Source: Bactericera cockerelli | Taxonomy: Eukaryota; Arthropoda; Insecta; Hemiptera; Triozidae | Direction: 5' to 3' | Length of the DNA: 64,000 nucleotides | NCBI GenBank assembly: GCA_024516035.1 | Contig: CM044967.1 | Coordinates: 11,950,092 to 12,014,091 of the forward strand | Shown: in pieces, positions 63,832 through 64,000 of the stretch | How the letters are laid out: each line of letters starts with the position of its first letter | Numbering within the stretch: the stretch's first letter is position 1 | Translations under genes and position numbers: made by a program | The notes under the pieces: model-generated | The model's input: only the letters and a program-made list of their open reading frames with translations | What the model was told of the DNA's origin: nothing | Database searches by the model: none

Positions 63832-64000
63832 GAGTGTTTCACAGGCTTTTTTCGTAACACTGAAACAGGTAATGAGAAATCCTGCATTAAGCTACAACAG
63901 AGGCACAAGAGTCTTCAGTAGCTGCTGTTACATGGCCACGAAAAAAGAGGCCATCTTACAAAATTAACTTGCCCATCCCGTAGTTTTATCCCTTGGATGG
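63832..64000 (+). mobile_element. Repeat family E copy, cut by the window end
   Basis: GAGTGTTTCACAGGC, CAGTAGCTGCTGTTACATGG and CTTGCCCATCCCGTAG are shared with 22125 and 3376. The block order is partly rearranged and the element runs off the window. Confidence 0.45.

Overview
This 64 kb window looks like gene-poor nuclear DNA of an arthropod, most likely an insect. It is AT-rich (impression by eye, not counted), full of microsatellites and packed with short retroelements and non-autonomous DNA transposons. Nothing resembles a bacterial, phage or organellar layout. I cannot name the species. No protein-coding gene could be recognised. Every long open reading frame either lies in low-complexity DNA or inside a repeat, or is short and unrecognisable. 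The window could be intergenic or the inside of a large intron.

The best-supported content is SINEs. Several tRNA-headed families occur, here given working letters A-D. Several copies have perfect target-site duplications of 9-16 bp. A second group is headed by a 5S rRNA-like sequence (19630, 54569, 47018, 61738, 28205, 9517). A further tRNA-headed group (44771, 49000, 35970, 54166) shares with the 5S group the same central domain of about 80 bp. At least two different 3' tails follow that domain. The two best 5S-headed copies are nearly identical to each other although they lie 35 kb apart, so the family was active recently.

DNA transposons are represented by three short Helitrons with TC...CTAG ends between A and T (9281, 26688, 30850), a hAT-like element of about 1.43 kb with internal tandem arrays inserted into an older SINE (58232-59661), two small PIF/Harbinger-like MITEs (5424, 39253), a 938-bp inverted-terminal-repeat element (8331) and a fully palindromic 1,123-bp fold-back element (38045).

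Two further long inverted repeats stand out: a perfect 199-bp pair with a 153-bp loop (13857-14407) and a pair of about 338 bp with a 300-bp loop (32071-33047). If transcribed, each would give a long hairpin RNA suited to endogenous siRNA production. A tandem array with a period of about 160 bp lies just before the first of them.

Region by region: 1-5.4 kb, scattered SINE remains and one nested SINE insertion. 5.4-10.2 kb, MITE, CT microsatellite, inverted-repeat element, Helitron and 5S SINE. 10.7-14.4 kb, minisatellite, GA tract, 160-bp array and perfect inverted repeat. 15-29 kb, sparse SINEs with long unassigned stretches. 28-33 kb, dense repeats and the second hairpin. 34-39 kb, SINE fragments and the fold-back element. 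39.7-41.9 kb, a 30-bp pyrimidine minisatellite. 44-49 kb, a dense SINE cluster. 49-57 kb, mostly unassigned. 57-64 kb, LINE 3' end, the hAT-like composite and more SINEs. Large intervals stay unassigned and are listed as such.
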